Source of the DNA: CBDFLA01 sp965248915
GTDB lineage: Bacteria > Pseudomonadota > Alphaproteobacteria > M2410
Direction: 5' to 3'
Length of the DNA stretch: 64,000 nt
Assembly: GCA_965248915.1 (NCBI GenBank)
Contig: OZ252216.1
Location: forward strand, 3,224,001-3,288,000
Of the stretch, positions 53,586-64,000 are shown piece after piece. Position 1 is the stretch's first letter. Every line of letters begins with the position of its first letter. The position numbers were made by a program, and so were the translations under genes. The notes under the pieces were generated by a model. It worked only from the letters and a program-made list of their open reading frames with translations. It had not been told where the DNA came from and did no database searches.

Positions 53586-55898
53586 CTAAGGCGTTATTGT
53601 TGCTTTTGGCCGCCTCTTGTCGAGGGTAACCAGCAATCCTGGCAAAAGTAAGAAATCGATGATGAGAGCGACACCAACCGTAAGCGCGACAGTGATACCC
53701 AACATAGCGTTGATCTTAAAGGCCGAGAGCGCCAAGACCGAAAAGCCGGCAACCAAGACCAAAGTGGTGACGAGAAGCGCTGTGCCCACCGTGCGGAAAG
53801 CATATCTGACCGCATCACGCTCATCGAGATTGTTCTCTTTTCGGGCCCGCTGATACTTGCTCAAAAAGTGCACTGTGGCATCGACGATCAGGCCGAGTGA
53901 GGCCGCCACAACGAAGTTTGACCAAAATCCGAGTTCGCTGGCAAACAAGGAGAAGATGCCAAAGGCCACAAGCGGCGGAGTGATGTTGGGAACAAGGCTC
54001 AAGGCACCGAGCCTCAAATCACGCAAAGCCAGCACCAGGCAAAGGGAGATCAAGATCAAAGCCAAAGACGTACCAACCTTCATCGTCTCAAAATTGCTCC
54101 GACCGATATAGGAGAACATGACCACCTGGCCGGCGCCAGCCGTCACCATATAGTCGGGGACATTATCTGCCATCCAGGCCTGGGTTCGCGTCTGCAACTG
54201 TTTAAGGTCACCGGTGGAGATATCGGTGAGAGTGACAACCATTCGGGTCGCCGATTTATCAACGTTGATCTGATTGTTGAGGTCGAGGCCGTACGGCAGA
54301 GACATCTCGTAGAGCAAGAGGTATTGCGCCGCCAATTGTCGGTCGTCCGGTAGTCGATACCAGGTCTCGTCATCCCCATGCATGGATTTATTGACCCGCT
54401 TCATGATGTCTGTGAAGCTTGCCACATGGACGACTTCCGGTTGTCCACGCATCCAGTTTGCAAAGGCCTCAAGCCGCTCCAAATAAGCTGGATCCGCAAT
54501 CCCGCCACTATCTTTGGCACCAACTGAATAGTTGAGTTGATAGATGCCGGTTAGATTGTCGGCGGCAAAGTCACTGTCCTGGCGAAATTCAATGGAGCTG
54601 TCGAAGTACTCAACAAAGCGGTCATTGAATTGGAGTTGTGGGAGCCGAATGCCGCTGGCAACGATAATGCCCACGAAAACGAGGATCAGCGGCACCCGCA
54701 AGAAGATGACGGGCTCGGCGAACTTGGTCAAAAGGGCACTTTGATTTTCAACCACTTTGCCAGCCTTCAAGGGCAACATCATGAGCAGCGCGGGGAACAG
54801 TGTCATCGAGAAAACCCAGGCGTATAGCGCACCAACAGCCGATATTGTGCCCATATCGCGCAAAGGCGGCGAATCGGAGAAATTGAGACTGGCAAACCCA
54901 ATAGCCGTGGTGACACTCGTCAGAAAAACCGGGGACATGTTAACTCGCAGACTCTCAACAATGGCTTCTCTTTTGGCCTTGCCGTGGCGCATTTCAACGA
55001 GAGTCGTAATCAAAATGTGGATCGAATCCGCGACCGCCACTGTAAGGATGATCACCGGTGCCATGGAACTTGGCGGCGAAAGGGGGATTTTCAGCCAACC
55101 TGCAGTCCCAAGCGCTGCCGCCGCAGACAGGCCCACCACGATCAGCGCTGCGAAGGTTCCAGACGCCGACCGCGTCAACGCAAAGACGCTGAGGGCAAGA
55201 ATGAGAAACATCAATGGAACGAGGGTCGACAAATCCTTCTGAGTGGCTTCGGTGAATGCGTTTGACAACGCGACACTGCCGGTCAGTGCAATCGTGACAT
55301 CCGGATAGGCCTCTGAAAACTCAGCTTTCATGGCACGCGCGTGGGCGATGGATGCGAGCAAGGCGGCCGGATCATCATCCGGCATTTGTAAGGTAGCGAG
55401 AACCGCTGTTGTACTCCCATCTTCTGAAATGAGACGCAACGCGGTGGCAGGTTCGCTCATGGCGATGGATCTGGCGCGCTCTGCCTCTTCTAGGGACACG
55501 TTGGAGGGGTCGCTGACAAGATCTGCAACGATAAGATCATCTTCTTCTGCTGTCGTATGCTGGTAATTCGTGAGCGAGTCCACCCGGACAGAAAAGGGGG
55601 TTTGCCAGGCGGCTTCAGTCACTTCCCCAATGAGCTTGAACATTTCTGGCGTCGTCGCAGCGCCCTCATTGGGCTTTAGAACCCAGATCAGCTCATCAGT
55701 TCGCGTGTAGGTTCTTTGGACTTTGTCAAAGGCGGCGAGATTTGGATTCTCTGGCGAGAAGAAATAGCGGTAATCATTGGTGAATCGTAGGTTTTGGCCG
55801 CCATAGATGGCCGACGCAGCTGCCGCAAGAACAAGCGGCAAAACCAGCCAGCGAAACCAAACGATTCCGCGCGCAAAAACCCCTGAAAAACTACGCAT
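53586..55898 (-). CDS. MMPL/RND-family inner-membrane transporter
   Basis: A 770-residue permease with about twelve spans in two halves, each half with a periplasmic loop of 150-200 residues after the first span. The sterol-sensing-type segments include APVIILTVAVADSIHILITT near residue 275 and GLIVDATVHFLSKYQRA near residue 670. The acidic residues in these spans are typical of proton-coupled RND family members. The layout matches MMPL/HpnN-type lipid transporters, shorter than drug-efflux RND pumps. It is downstream of the TetR gene by 22 bases and is co-transcribed with the LolA-like and barrel genes. Confidence 0.87.
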   Translation of the reverse strand: MRSFSGVFARGIVWFRWLVLPLVLAAAASAIYGGQNLRFTNDYRYFFSPENPNLAAFDKVQRTYTRTDELIWVLKPNEGAATTPEMFKLIGEVTEAAWQTPFSVRVDSLTNYQHTTAEEDDLIVADLVSDPSNVSLEEAERARSIAMSEPATALRLISEDGSTTAVLATLQMPDDDPAALLASIAHARAMKAEFSEAYPDVTIALTGSVALSNAFTEATQKDLSTLVPLMFLILALSVFALTRSASGTFAALIVVGLSAAAALGTAGWLKIPLSPPSSMAPVIILTVAVADSIHILITTLVEMRHGKAKREAIVESLRVNMSPVFLTSVTTAIGFASLNFSDSPPLRDMGTISAVGALYAWVFSMTLFPALLMMLPLKAGKVVENQSALLTKFAEPVIFLRVPLILVFVGIIVASGIRLPQLQFNDRFVEYFDSSIEFRQDSDFAADNLTGIYQLNYSVGAKDSGGIADPAYLERLEAFANWMRGQPEVVHVASFTDIMKRVNKSMHGDDETWYRLPDDRQLAAQYLLLYEMSLPYGLDLNNQINVDKSATRMVVTLTDISTGDLKQLQTRTQAWMADNVPDYMVTAGAGQVVMFSYIGRSNFETMKVGTSLALILISLCLVLALRDLRLGALSLVPNITPPLVAFGIFSLFASELGFWSNFVVAASLGLIVDATVHFLSKYQRARKENNLDERDAVRYAFRTVGTALLVTTLVLVAGFSVLALSAFKINAMLGITVALTVGVALIIDFLLLPGLLVTLDKRRPKATITP

Positions 55899-55920
55899 AT
55901 ACTCCCCACCTCAAGACCAA

Positions 55921-56526
55921 TTATGGTCTCAGCCCCTCCAGATAGTCGAGGCATGCACGCCGGCAGACCTCGATGAACTCTGGATCGTTACTCAAACGCA
56001 ACTGCGGCAAAACACCGGACGCCATCGCCAAGAGACTAACCGCTGCCCCTTTCGGATCGATGAAAGGTCGAACTAGCCCTTGCTCCTGGCCTTTCGCAAG
56101 TGCATCCGACACAGTTCCTCGCAATTCTTCGACATATCCGCGAAGCAGGTCTCGAAACGCGCCATCGCTGTCCTCAAGCTCTGCCGCCAACTTGTGAATT
56201 GGACAAGCCTTCGGCCGTTGGCTTTCGGGCATTGCGAAGAAGGTCTCAATCACCGCCTTCAGGCCATCAACAGGGTCTTCGTGATGCCTAAAAGGTCCCA
56301 GCCAGTACATTTCAACAAACCCACGCAAATTGACCTCGATCGCTTGCAGCGACAGGTCGCGTTTATCCTTGAAATGGTGGTAAAGCGAGCCCTTAGCGGC
56401 GCCAGCTTTGCGCAATATCGTATTGAGGCTCGCGCCTTCAAACCCGTGCTCGTAAATCTCCACGAACGCGGCGTTGATAAGGCTCGACTTCGTGTCTGTC
56501 GCAGCAAGCGGCAAGACCACTGACAT
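55921..56526 (-). CDS. TetR/AcrR-family regulator
   Basis: A 201-residue regulator. The helix-turn-helix covers FVEIYEHGFEGASLNTILRK and AGAAKGSLYHHFKDKRDL, typical of TetR. The C-terminal ligand domain includes a PCIHKLAAELEDSD-like segment with CPIHKLA, as in NemR-like regulators. An AGGAGGAATTGA site precedes its ATG. It heads the operon with the MMPL module, and two inverted repeats upstream are probable operators. The inducer is unknown. Confidence 0.92.
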   Translation of the reverse strand: MSVVLPLAATDTKSSLINAAFVEIYEHGFEGASLNTILRKAGAAKGSLYHHFKDKRDLSLQAIEVNLRGFVEMYWLGPFRHHEDPVDGLKAVIETFFAMPESQRPKACPIHKLAAELEDSDGAFRDLLRGYVEELRGTVSDALAKGQEQGLVRPFIDPKGAAVSLLAMASGVLPQLRLSNDPEFIEVCRRACLDYLEGLRP

Positions 56527-56540
56527 TCAATTCCTCCTAA

Positions 56541-56556
56541 TAGACCAGTTGGTCTA
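56541..56556. promoter_or_regulatory. TetR-type operator, copy 1
   Basis: TAGACC-AGTT-GGTCTA is a six-base inverted repeat with four bases between, 14 bases upstream of the TetR ATG. Its half-sites match the NemR/AcuR-like TetR boxes. It lies in the shared region between the TetR operon and the acyl-CoA dehydrogenase gene and could act on both. Confidence 0.7.
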
Positions 56557-56561
56557 AGTTA

Positions 56562-56577
56562 TAGACTGATCGGTCCA
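56562..56577. promoter_or_regulatory. TetR-type operator, copy 2
   Basis: TAGACT-GATC-GGTCCA is a degenerate copy of the adjacent operator; the two centres are 21 bases apart, i.e. two helical turns on the same DNA face, which suits cooperative binding of two dimers. Confidence 0.6.
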
Positions 56578-56674
56578 ATGGCAAGGGACTTTTTGTTCTT
56601 CTCGACCGGTCACAGGGTCTATAGGGTTTTCCAAAGTATCTGAGGCAACTCAGACACGGCCAAGGAGTGAGCGC

Positions 56675-57955
56675 ATGGATTTTGAAATTCCACAACGACT
56701 GAGCGACTACCTAAAAGAGCTGGACGGTTTCATTGAAAAGGAGATCAAGCCGCTCGAAGAGCAAGACGACAATATGCGGTTCTTCGATCACCGCCGCGAG
56801 TGGGCTCGCACGGATTGGGACAATGACGGACTGCCGCGCGAAGAATGGGAAGATCTCCTGCGGGAAATGCGCAAGCGAGCAGATGCTGCCGGGCACTTGC
56901 GTTATGGATTGCCAAAGGAATTCGGGGGACAGGGTGGTTCCAATTTGGATATGGCCGTCATCAGAGAGCATCTTGCCGCCAAAGGGTTGGGCCTCCACAA
57001 CGATCTCCAAAACGAGAGCTCAATTGTTGGAAACTTCCCACAAATCTTGATGTTACGAGACTTTGGAACGAAAGCTCAGAAAGAGGAATTCGTTGGCGGC
57101 ATGTTTGCAGGCACCCATCGCGTCGCCTTTGGCCTCACCGAGCCAGATCACGGCTCAGATGCGACTTGGATGGAGACCCGTGCGGTCCAAGAAACCAGAG
57201 ATGGTGTCGAGGGTTGGCGTCTCAACGGCGAAAAAATGTGGAACACAGGACTTCACGTCGCCACCCATGACATGATTTTTGCCCGAACCAGTGGTGATGA
57301 TGGCAGCGGGTTGGGGATAACTTGTTTTCTGGTCCCGACAGACGTACCTGGCTTTAAAGTCGAAGAATACCTATGGACCTTCAATATGCCCACTGACCAC
57401 CCACGAATTTCCCTTACCGATGTCTGGGTGCCGGGGGACGCGATCTTCGGTAATCTGGACCAAGGCCTTGTTTTGGCTCAGCATTTCGTCCACGAAAACC
57501 GAATTCGCCAGGCGGCCTCGAGCTTAGGCGCGGCCCAATACTGCATCAATGAAAGTGTCAATTACGCCCATGAAAGAAAGCCCTTCGGGAAAGCACTCGC
57601 AGTCAACCAAGCGATCCAGTTCCCGTTGACCGAGCTCCACACGGAAGCGGAAATGCTGCGTGTACTGATCCACAAAACCGCATGGTCCATGGACCAAATG
57701 ACAAAGCCGGATGTTGCCGTCCACCTCTCAGACAAGGTCTCGATGTGTAATTACCGGGCCAATCGGTTGGTTTGCCAGGCTGCCGACCAAGCCATGCAAA
57801 CCCACGGAGGCATTGGTTATTCCCGTCACAAACCCTTTGAACACATCTACCGGCATCACCGCCGCTACCGCATAACCGAAGGGTCTGAGGAGATTCAAAT
57901 TCGCAAAGTGGCAGGTCACCTCTTTGGCTTTATGGGAAAAAATCGGCGGAAATAG
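56675..57955 (+). CDS. Acyl-CoA dehydrogenase
   Basis: A 426-residue flavoenzyme of the acyl-CoA dehydrogenase family, catalysing alpha,beta-desaturation of an acyl-CoA. FAD and substrate motifs: FGLTEPDHGSDATWMETRAV, WRLNGEKMWNTG, and the C-terminal THGGIGYSRHKPFEHIYR with the catalytic Glu in RITEGSEEIQ. An AAGGAG site precedes the ATG. It is divergent from the TetR/MMPL operon across a 148-base region with two operators, so it may be under the same control, linking a lipid or acyl-CoA to the transport module. Substrate length is not readable. Confidence 0.9.
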   Translation: MDFEIPQRLSDYLKELDGFIEKEIKPLEEQDDNMRFFDHRREWARTDWDNDGLPREEWEDLLREMRKRADAAGHLRYGLPKEFGGQGGSNLDMAVIREHLAAKGLGLHNDLQNESSIVGNFPQILMLRDFGTKAQKEEFVGGMFAGTHRVAFGLTEPDHGSDATWMETRAVQETRDGVEGWRLNGEKMWNTGLHVATHDMIFARTSGDDGSGLGITCFLVPTDVPGFKVEEYLWTFNMPTDHPRISLTDVWVPGDAIFGNLDQGLVLAQHFVHENRIRQAASSLGAAQYCINESVNYAHERKPFGKALAVNQAIQFPLTELHTEAEMLRVLIHKTAWSMDQMTKPDVAVHLSDKVSMCNYRANRLVCQAADQAMQTHGGIGYSRHKPFEHIYRHHRRYRITEGSEEIQIRKVAGHLFGFMGKNRRK

Positions 57956-58039
57956 GTACAATATTCGTGTTGGTTAACGTGAATTGCTCATGTTATCGTC
58001 GTTCAAATTGCCAGGGGTGCTCGCAATAGGGGATTAGCC

Positions 58040-60457
<2,418 letters not shown>

Positions 60458-60474
60458 GGCGTGGAGATGGCACT

Positions 60475-60807
60475 ATGAAGACCACATTGATAAGTTTGGC
60501 GACACTGGTAATGATTGGCTCGATGGGCTGTAGCACGGTGCCTGAGGAACAACCTGTGGAAGAGATTGCCAGCGATCCCTTGGTGGATTCAAGGGGCCGA
60601 GCATTGCCTTCGGGCGCCGTGGAAGTTGGGGACGACGTTTACATGGTTCCCGCCGGCCCGTCCGGAGCACAAACCTGCCAAAGCTATCACCTTTATTCTC
60701 CGATCAAGCGAGTCGATCAGTCCATGTACTACCGAACTGCAGATGGCCGCTTCGTACGCAGTCAGGCAGAAGCAGATTGCCCGTCTGAAATCCGAGACGA
60801 CAACTAA
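60475..60807 (+). CDS. Small lipoprotein
   Basis: A 110-residue protein with a lipoprotein signal (lipobox IGSMGC, Cys19). The mature part has two further Cys (SGAQTCQSYH and EADCPSE), which may form a disulfide. No family is recognised. It follows the S8 protease gene by 17 bases in the same direction and may be co-transcribed. Confidence 0.72.
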   Translation: MKTTLISLATLVMIGSMGCSTVPEEQPVEEIASDPLVDSRGRALPSGAVEVGDDVYMVPAGPSGAQTCQSYHLYSPIKRVDQSMYYRTADGRFVRSQAEADCPSEIRDDN

Positions 60808-60891
60808 GACATTGTATCGCGAAATGGCTTCCGATCATTAGGTGCCCATGCTATCAGCGTGGCGAATCACAACCTCTGACGGTCATCACAA

Positions 60892-61659
60892 ATGAGTCTC
60901 AAGTCCAAACACTTTGACAAGATCTACCGCAAGTTCGACGTTTCAATTTCTGAGAAGTATGACTGCGGTCGTATGTGCGCACCACTCAACGAGGGCGAGC
61001 CTGTGTGTTGCAGCACAGAACACGCGATCCCCGTCGTTGACAATGCCGAGTGGCAGCTCTTGCGCAAGCGCACAGACATGTGGACGAAGTTCAAACCCTT
61101 CGACAAATCTTCGCGCGAAGTGGTTGCTGAACTTGCCGACAACTGCCGTGCCATAGAGTGCAAAGGCGCTGCGAACTGTGAGCGTCAAAACCGAACAATT
61201 GCGTGCCGAGCCTTCCCTTTCTTTCCGTATTTCACCAAGCAAGCCGAGATCATCGGTGTCTCGCATTATTGGACGTTTGCCGACCGATGTTGGGTCACTT
61301 CAAACATGCAGATTGTCGAACAAGAATTCATCGACGAACTCATCTCAGTTTATGAATTCATTTTCGCGCGTGATGAAGGTGAACTTGACGCTTACAAAGA
61401 TCAATCCGCTTCCATGCGACGCGTCTTCTCTAGAAAGAACAAACCAATTCCTATTCTGGGTCGTGATGGTAAAGTCTACAAAGTACCCCCGAAATCTGGA
61501 GGCAAGGTCGTTCGCGCAAAACTAAGTGAATTCAAGCCAAACAAGACATTTCGGGACGACAAATCCTACCGCAAGGCTATTCGCGATTGGGGCGGCGAGC
61601 CAAAGGGCAAAACCCTTGACCCCGATTGGTCTGTCAAAGACTGGTGGAACCACACTTAA
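60892..61659 (+). CDS. Cysteine-cluster protein (YkgJ-like)
   Basis: A 255-residue cytoplasmic protein without signal or spans. It carries a cysteine-rich pattern: DCGRMCAPLNEGEPVCCST, NCRAIECKGAANC and ACRAFPFFPY, with a later DRCWV. The CRAFPF pattern recalls YkgJ-type proteins thought to bind an iron-sulfur cluster or zinc. The C-terminal half is basic, with no domain recognised. Function unknown. The gene lies 84 bases after the lipoprotein gene. Confidence 0.6.
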   Translation: MSLKSKHFDKIYRKFDVSISEKYDCGRMCAPLNEGEPVCCSTEHAIPVVDNAEWQLLRKRTDMWTKFKPFDKSSREVVAELADNCRAIECKGAANCERQNRTIACRAFPFFPYFTKQAEIIGVSHYWTFADRCWVTSNMQIVEQEFIDELISVYEFIFARDEGELDAYKDQSASMRRVFSRKNKPIPILGRDGKVYKVPPKSGGKVVRAKLSEFKPNKTFRDDKSYRKAIRDWGGEPKGKTLDPDWSVKDWWNHT

Positions 61660-61738
61660 CCATATTTTGGATTGGGTATTTTCCAAAAGCCGGCTTGCTG
61701 CTACGCTAGAGGTGCGTTGGATCTGTGTGGGGTGGATC

Positions 61739-62149
61739 ATGCACACGAACAAAGGTGTGAGCTTTAGGTCGAGCAGCGATGGGCTGTTCTACATTGTATT
61801 TCCTGAAAGGGCGGTCGAGCTTCAATTTGAGGTCGGGAGCTCTGGTGTTGACCAATTCAATTTCGACACACTTTCTGAGCCGAAGGAAGATTTCATCAAA
61901 GGTTTGGTCGCGCTTGTTGTCGAAGAAACAGCCGATGGAAATTACGAAAGCGCAAGTCAGGTCGCGGGGCTTTTAGCCGACTATTATTCGCGCGACGTTT
62001 TGGTATTGGACGCCCAGCTTCAGCACGACGATGTGCTTGTTGGTGAGATGCATTTCATTGACGGCGAGACATTGGAGGAGCGCAAGACCCGGGCACAGGA
62101 AGTGCTGGACACTTGTTTGCGCCCAGGCACGTCTGCATTGCTCCACTAA
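61739..62149 (+). CDS. Small hypothetical protein
   Basis: A 136-residue protein from the ATG at 61739, which follows GGGGTGGATC; a longer frame upstream to 61526 would overlap the cysteine-cluster gene. It is acidic, lacks a signal peptide or spans, and has no motif that I recognise. The gene ends 15 bases before the convergent methyltransferase gene. Confidence 0.5.
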   Translation: MHTNKGVSFRSSSDGLFYIVFPERAVELQFEVGSSGVDQFNFDTLSEPKEDFIKGLVALVVEETADGNYESASQVAGLLADYYSRDVLVLDAQLQHDDVLVGEMHFIDGETLEERKTRAQEVLDTCLRPGTSALLH

Positions 62150-62164
62150 GGCGAATTGTCCTTA

Positions 62165-62956
62165 CTAGTTGGCTGGTTTACGGAACCGATAAACCACGCG
62201 GTCCGTCTTGCCACGAATACCCTCAGCCCACATTGGCTTGTCCAAATCATCTTCTGGATTGCGCAGGAGGTCGCTTTCTGCTTCCAATTCAAATCCTGCA
62301 GCTGCCATATCGGCTTTGATAATGGCTGGGTCGATCCGATGCACGGCGTTCACGGTGGTGCGAATTTCATCAATCGTCCCACGCGGTGTCATTGCATTGC
62401 CAACGTGATCAACAAGACCCACAATCCCGCCTGGCTTTAGGCCGTCGTAGAGCACCTTCAAGATTTGCGGAGCGTCGATCGCGGGCCAGGAGTCGTCTTC
62501 AGAAACATAGTAGAAATCGTGAAAAGTAAGCACCATGAGGATCGTGTCGAAGTGGCCTGGTTCAAGGGTCAGGTCGCTCGCTTCAGCTACGAGTTGTTCG
62601 ACGTTTGGTAAGCGATCATCTTTGAATCTCTCCGCCAACTGGTCTTTGGCAAAACCCAAATAGGCGTTGTTGTTGTGTGCGGTGATTGCACCATCATCAC
62701 CAACGACACCAGCGACGATCTCCGTGTAGTAACCGCCGCCTGAGAAAAGATCGAGCACATGCTCGCCCACTTCTACACCAAAGAAACAAAGAACGTCTGC
62801 CGGTTTTCTCCCTTCATCACGTTCGCGGTCAGCTTCCAAGCGAGCAAGATTGGCAACAGCCGCATCAATTTCAGGGCAATCGCTGGCGAAGACAGGCCCC
62901 GTGCTCACAAGAAGAAGGGCGATTGAAAGAGTGGCGAGACAGGGAACGCGAAACAT
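62165..62956 (-). CDS. Exported class I methyltransferase-like protein (COG4798-like)
   Basis: A protein of about 263 residues starting at the ATG 62956, which follows AAGGATG; two upstream in-frame starts exist. It has a signal peptide (ATLSIALLLVSTGPVFAS) followed by a Rossmann SAM-binding pattern (GEHVLDLFSGGGYYTEIVAG) and the later LKPGGIVGLVDHVG strand. COG4798-type proteins show this unusual combination of methyltransferase fold and export signal. The reaction is unknown, and activity on the periplasmic side would need imported SAM, so the fold may have another role. Confidence 0.72.
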   Translation of the reverse strand: MFRVPCLATLSIALLLVSTGPVFASDCPEIDAAVANLARLEADRERDEGRKPADVLCFFGVEVGEHVLDLFSGGGYYTEIVAGVVGDDGAITAHNNNAYLGFAKDQLAERFKDDRLPNVEQLVAEASDLTLEPGHFDTILMVLTFHDFYYVSEDDSWPAIDAPQILKVLYDGLKPGGIVGLVDHVGNAMTPRGTIDEIRTTVNAVHRIDPAIIKADMAAAGFELEAESDLLRNPEDDLDKPMWAEGIRGKTDRVVYRFRKPAN

Positions 62957-63069
62957 TGGACACATCCTTGATTTGAACAATTGTGGAAACACTATGACCG
63001 AGCCTTGGCCTCGTCGCAAGCGCTGCTAAATGCAAATAGGGTAAGTACAAATTGCGAGCTGACGTCTGC

Positions 63070-63633
63070 TTATGTGTTGTCTTCTGACAGGTGCCTAAGG
63101 CCAATTAAGAAGTACTGATATCCGGTAAGGACCGTGAGGGCAGCACTTACCCAAAGAAGCGTAAGACCAACTTCCATCGTGAGGGGCAGAATTCGCTCAC
63201 CCACCGGGCCCGCAATCAAGAATCCTATGGCTGTCATTTGTGCCGCCGTTTTCCACTTGGCCAATTGGCTCACCGGCATCGCGACTTGGTTGTCGGCCAG
63301 GTGTTGACGCAAGCCCGCCACAAGAAACTCACGGCTGAGAATGACAATCGTAACGATCACATGGATGCCGCTAATCGTGCGAGTTTCAATCAACATCAAG
63401 AGGGCTGAAAGAACGAGGAATTTGTCAGCCAGAGGATCAAGAAGGGCACCTAAGCTCGATTGCAGATCCATCCGTCTGGCGAAATAGCCATCGAGAAAGT
63501 CCGTTACGCTGGCAAGGATGAAAATTACCAATGCCCACCACCGCCCCGCGCTGGTATCCACATAGAGTGCGACGATCATCAGCGGGACGGCTAAGATCCG
63601 CAGAAAAGTCAGCAGATTGGGGAGCTTCATCAT
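63070..63633 (-). CDS. pgsA: CDP-diacylglycerol--glycerol-3-phosphate 3-phosphatidyltransferase
   Basis: About 187 residues from MMKLPNLLTFLRILAVPLM (start 63633). The CDP-alcohol phosphotransferase motif (DG-x2-AR-x8-G-x3-D-x3-D) is intact as DFLDGYFARRMD followed by GALLDPLADKF. It has about four to five spans. The enzyme makes phosphatidylglycerophosphate, the first committed step for phosphatidylglycerol. A longer frame to 63732 overlaps the HAD gene and is unlikely. Confidence 0.92.
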   Translation of the reverse strand: MMKLPNLLTFLRILAVPLMIVALYVDTSAGRWWALVIFILASVTDFLDGYFARRMDLQSSLGALLDPLADKFLVLSALLMLIETRTISGIHVIVTIVILSREFLVAGLRQHLADNQVAMPVSQLAKWKTAAQMTAIGFLIAGPVGERILPLTMEVGLTLLWVSAALTVLTGYQYFLIGLRHLSEDNT

Positions 63634-63647
63634 GCGGATCTGTGTCC

Positions 63648-64000
63648 TTAGTCGCAAAACGCGTTTCGGATTCCTAGCAGATGATCCGCAAGTTCTGCAA
63701 ATCCGAATCCCCCTTGGCGTTCCGTTACCCAAACCGGAGGATGAGACAGAAGTGCAGTGTAGCTGGTGATGTTGGCCACGCCAACACTGTTTGAAAAGAA
63801 CCGAAACATAGCCACGTCGTTCGGGGAGTCGCCGATAAAGACGACTTCATTTTCCCTGGAATCGAGGTTGACTTCAAACACATCCAGAAAGAAGCGCTGT
63901 GCCATTGCGAGCTTGTCAAAGTCTCCAAACCAAGCGTTGACGTGGATCGAACTGACCTTAGCGGTGGCACCCGCCCCTTCAAAAATCTCACGAATGGCGT
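63648..64000 (-). CDS. HAD-superfamily (IIB-type) phosphatase, partial
   Basis: The 3' end of a gene whose start lies beyond the window; 117 codons are visible. FIGDSPNDVAMFRFF is the HAD motif IV of the Cof/IIB sugar-phosphatase group. Mannosyl-3-phosphoglycerate phosphatase or sucrose-phosphate phosphatase-like proteins share this pattern; the specific substrate cannot be assigned. It ends 14 bases before the pgsA start and may be in one operon with it. Confidence 0.7.
   Translation of the reverse strand, partial: AIREIFEGAGATAKVSSIHVNAWFGDFDKLAMAQRFFLDVFEVNLDSRENEVVFIGDSPNDVAMFRFFSNSVGVANITSYTALLSHPPVWVTERQGGFGFAELADHLLGIRNAFCD

Noticed and set aside
61526..61738. Upstream extension of the small hypothetical protein frame
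   Set aside because: It overlaps the cysteine-cluster gene, and the ATG at 61739 has a suitable ribosome site.

Overview
The window is chromosomal DNA of moderate G+C content, most likely from an alphaproteobacterium. The evidence for that is indirect: an exosortase A (XrtA) envelope locus of the PrsK/PrsR/PrsT type, a perfect TTAA-N7-TTAA CtrA-type box, and alphaproteobacterial-looking envelope genes. No rRNA, tRNA, CRISPR array, prophage or insertion sequence was seen. The genus cannot be named from this sequence.

Region 1 (1-23265) is the conserved core of an XrtA/EPS locus. It runs from the end of a Wza-like export protein through a Wzz-like chain-length protein, a BY-kinase, an outer-membrane barrel, an ExeA-like ATPase, a polysaccharide deacetylase and a FemAB-like protein. 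It continues with an opposite-strand stp1-type glycosyltransferase, exosortase A fused to an EpsI domain, an asparagine-synthase-like amidotransferase, a TuaC-like glycosyltransferase, the undecaprenyl-phosphate sugar transferase, the sensor/regulator/TPR trio prsK-prsR-prsT, and another GT4 enzyme. A 52-residue single-span membrane protein sits at the end of the amidotransferase gene on the opposite strand.

Region 2 (23548-50501) is the variable part of the glycan locus. It starts with a 1243-residue secreted protein with cadherin-like and RTX calcium-binding modules. Next is a minus-strand operon: acyltransferase-like protein, sulfotransferase, flippase, a 53-residue membrane protein, XrtA-type O-ligase, GtrB-like GT2, GtrA and a GT39-like membrane transferase. 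A GT2/deacetylase fusion, an APH-like kinase with a second GT39-like protein, and two small membrane proteins sharing a PGYxVSxxGAxxG module follow. Then come a UDP-galactopyranose-mutase-like flavoprotein, a GT2, an FkbM methyltransferase, a MarR/S41-peptidase pair with an 18-bp perfect palindrome, the Daro_2409-type GT4, and wecB-wecC for UDP-ManNAcA. Together these describe a Wzx/Wzy-like pathway: lipid-linked priming, elongation with ManNAcA, flipping, polymerisation or ligation, chain-length control by Wzz/BY-kinase, and export by Wza plus the XrtA-type barrel. Deacetylation, sulfation and acylation are likely decorations.

Region 3 (50502-64000) is not part of the EPS locus. It has a gene-poor stretch of about 940 bases with CtrA-like sites and an imperfect direct repeat. 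A TetR-controlled envelope module follows (MMPL/RND permease, LolA-like protein, outer-membrane barrel), divergent from an acyl-CoA dehydrogenase with two tandem operator-like inverted repeats between them. The rest is a subtilisin-like lipoprotein with a barrel-like C-terminus and a slippage-prone Gly/Pro linker, a small lipoprotein, a cysteine-cluster protein, a small hypothetical protein, a secreted methyltransferase-like protein, pgsA and a truncated HAD phosphatase.

The XrtA core is well known as a locus type. The parts that look least described are the PGY-motif membrane protein pair, the two tiny membrane proteins attached to XrtA-specific genes, the cadherin/RTX giant, and the TetR-MMPL-LolA-barrel module. 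All family assignments come from reading motifs by eye; no database search was run.
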